6,513 nucleotides of DNA from an uncultured Lachnospiraceae bacterium (GTDB taxonomy: Bacteria > Bacillota > Clostridia > Lachnospirales > Lachnospiraceae), in NCBI GenBank assembly GCA_945485625.1, contig CALYSH010000088.1:1-6513 (forward strand), written 5' to 3'. Shown piece by piece: positions 6,239 through 6,513 of this stretch. Under the pieces are notes generated by a model, which ran no database searches, had not been told where the DNA came from, and was given only the letters and a program-made list of their open reading frames with translations. Numbering within the stretch: the first letter of the stretch is position 1; every line of letters begins with the position of its first letter. Both the position numbers and the translations under genes were made by a program.

Positions 6239-6513
6239 TTATTTTCCGGGATAGCAAATCGCCGATTCTACTCTGTAACCGGCCAGACGCTCACGGCCCT
6301 TCAGACCGGCAAGCTCAATCATCACAACAATACCAACTACAACACCGCCAAGACTCTCAATCAATTTAATCATGGCCTCGGTGGTTCCGTCGGTAGCCAT
6401 CAGATCATCCACAATCAATATCTTCTGACCCGGTTTAATGCTGTCCTTATGCATCTCAATGGTAGCCTTACCATATTCCAGATCGTAATCGACACTTACT
6501 GTCTCACAGGGAA
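6239..6513 (-). CDS. apt: Adenine phosphoribosyltransferase (C-terminal part; 5' end outside window)
   Basis: The frame is open to the right edge, giving the last 90 residues; family members are about 170-180, so roughly half is present. Apt joins adenine and PRPP to make AMP and pyrophosphate (purine salvage) in the cytoplasm. The visible part has DYDLEYGKATIEMHKDSI (8-25), a clear Apt signature, then the PRPP-binding stretch ILIVDDLMATDGT (31-43) and the helix leading to SLGGVVVGIVVMIELAGLKGRERL, the usual Apt C-terminal strand and helix. The PRPP loop reads ATDGT where nearly all relatives have ATGGT: residue 41 (codon 6389-6391) is Asp in place of a conserved Gly. An internal ATG at 6454 is not the start, since homology continues upstream of it. 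The gene precedes rel by 25 bp, the common Firmicute order, and the two are probably cotranscribed. Confidence 0.95.
   Translation of the reverse strand, partial: PCETVSVDYDLEYGKATIEMHKDSIKPGQKILIVDDLMATDGTTEAMIKLIESLGGVVVGIVVMIELAGLKGRERLAGYRVESAICYPGK

Noticed and set aside
6239..6454. Treating the 71-codon frame starting at ATG 6454 as a complete small gene
   Set aside because: The frame continues without a stop to the window edge and the 19 residues before the ATG match Apt, so the gene is simply cut by the window.
1..6513. Mobile elements, CRISPR arrays, tRNA or rRNA genes, riboswitches
   Set aside because: No direct-repeat arrays, transposase-like frames, cloverleaf-like sequences or long structured leaders were seen; nearly all bases are occupied by the six genes and their short gaps.

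Overview
The window looks like ordinary chromosome from an anaerobic Firmicute of the Clostridia, most likely Lachnospiraceae. The protein sequences, the medium GC content, the strong AGGAG-type ribosome binding sites and the gene order apt - rel - metallo-hydrolase - hemZ all point that way. The taxon is inferred from family resemblance; no search was run.

Layout. Bases 1-1265 (+ strand) hold the 3' part of a gene for a membrane-anchored HD-GYP protein, a predicted cyclic-di-GMP phosphodiesterase. It is cut by the left window edge and carries a C-terminal domain resembling a degenerate GGDEF fold. A long hairpin at 1270-1308, with A- and T-runs on its two flanks, separates it from everything else and can serve as a terminator for both strands. 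Bases 1322-6513 are all on the - strand and, read in the direction of transcription (right to left), encode: adenine phosphoribosyltransferase (apt, 5' part outside the window), a complete bifunctional (p)ppGpp synthetase/hydrolase of the Rel/SpoT type, a glyoxalase II-like metallo-beta-lactamase-fold hydrolase with a TTG start, the radical SAM protein HemZ, and a small SCP2 sterol-carrier-like protein with a lysine-rich tail. Gaps are about 25, 13, 21 and 70 bp, so the first four genes look like one operon. The SCP2 gene may be read through or may have its own weak promoter.

How they fit together. Apt recycles adenine to AMP, and Rel makes or degrades (p)ppGpp from purine nucleotides; the pairing of apt and rel is a well-known Firmicute arrangement. 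The metallo-hydrolase and HemZ commonly follow rel in clostridia without a proven functional link. The convergent HD-GYP gene belongs to a second nucleotide-signalling system and is probably an unrelated neighbour.

No mobile element, CRISPR array, tRNA, rRNA or obviously new system is visible. The points most worth a second look are an aspartate in place of a highly conserved glycine in the PRPP loop of Apt, the degenerate GGDEF-like domain behind the HD-GYP domain, and the histone-like lysine tail on the SCP2 protein. No gene-free stretch is longer than about 70 bp.
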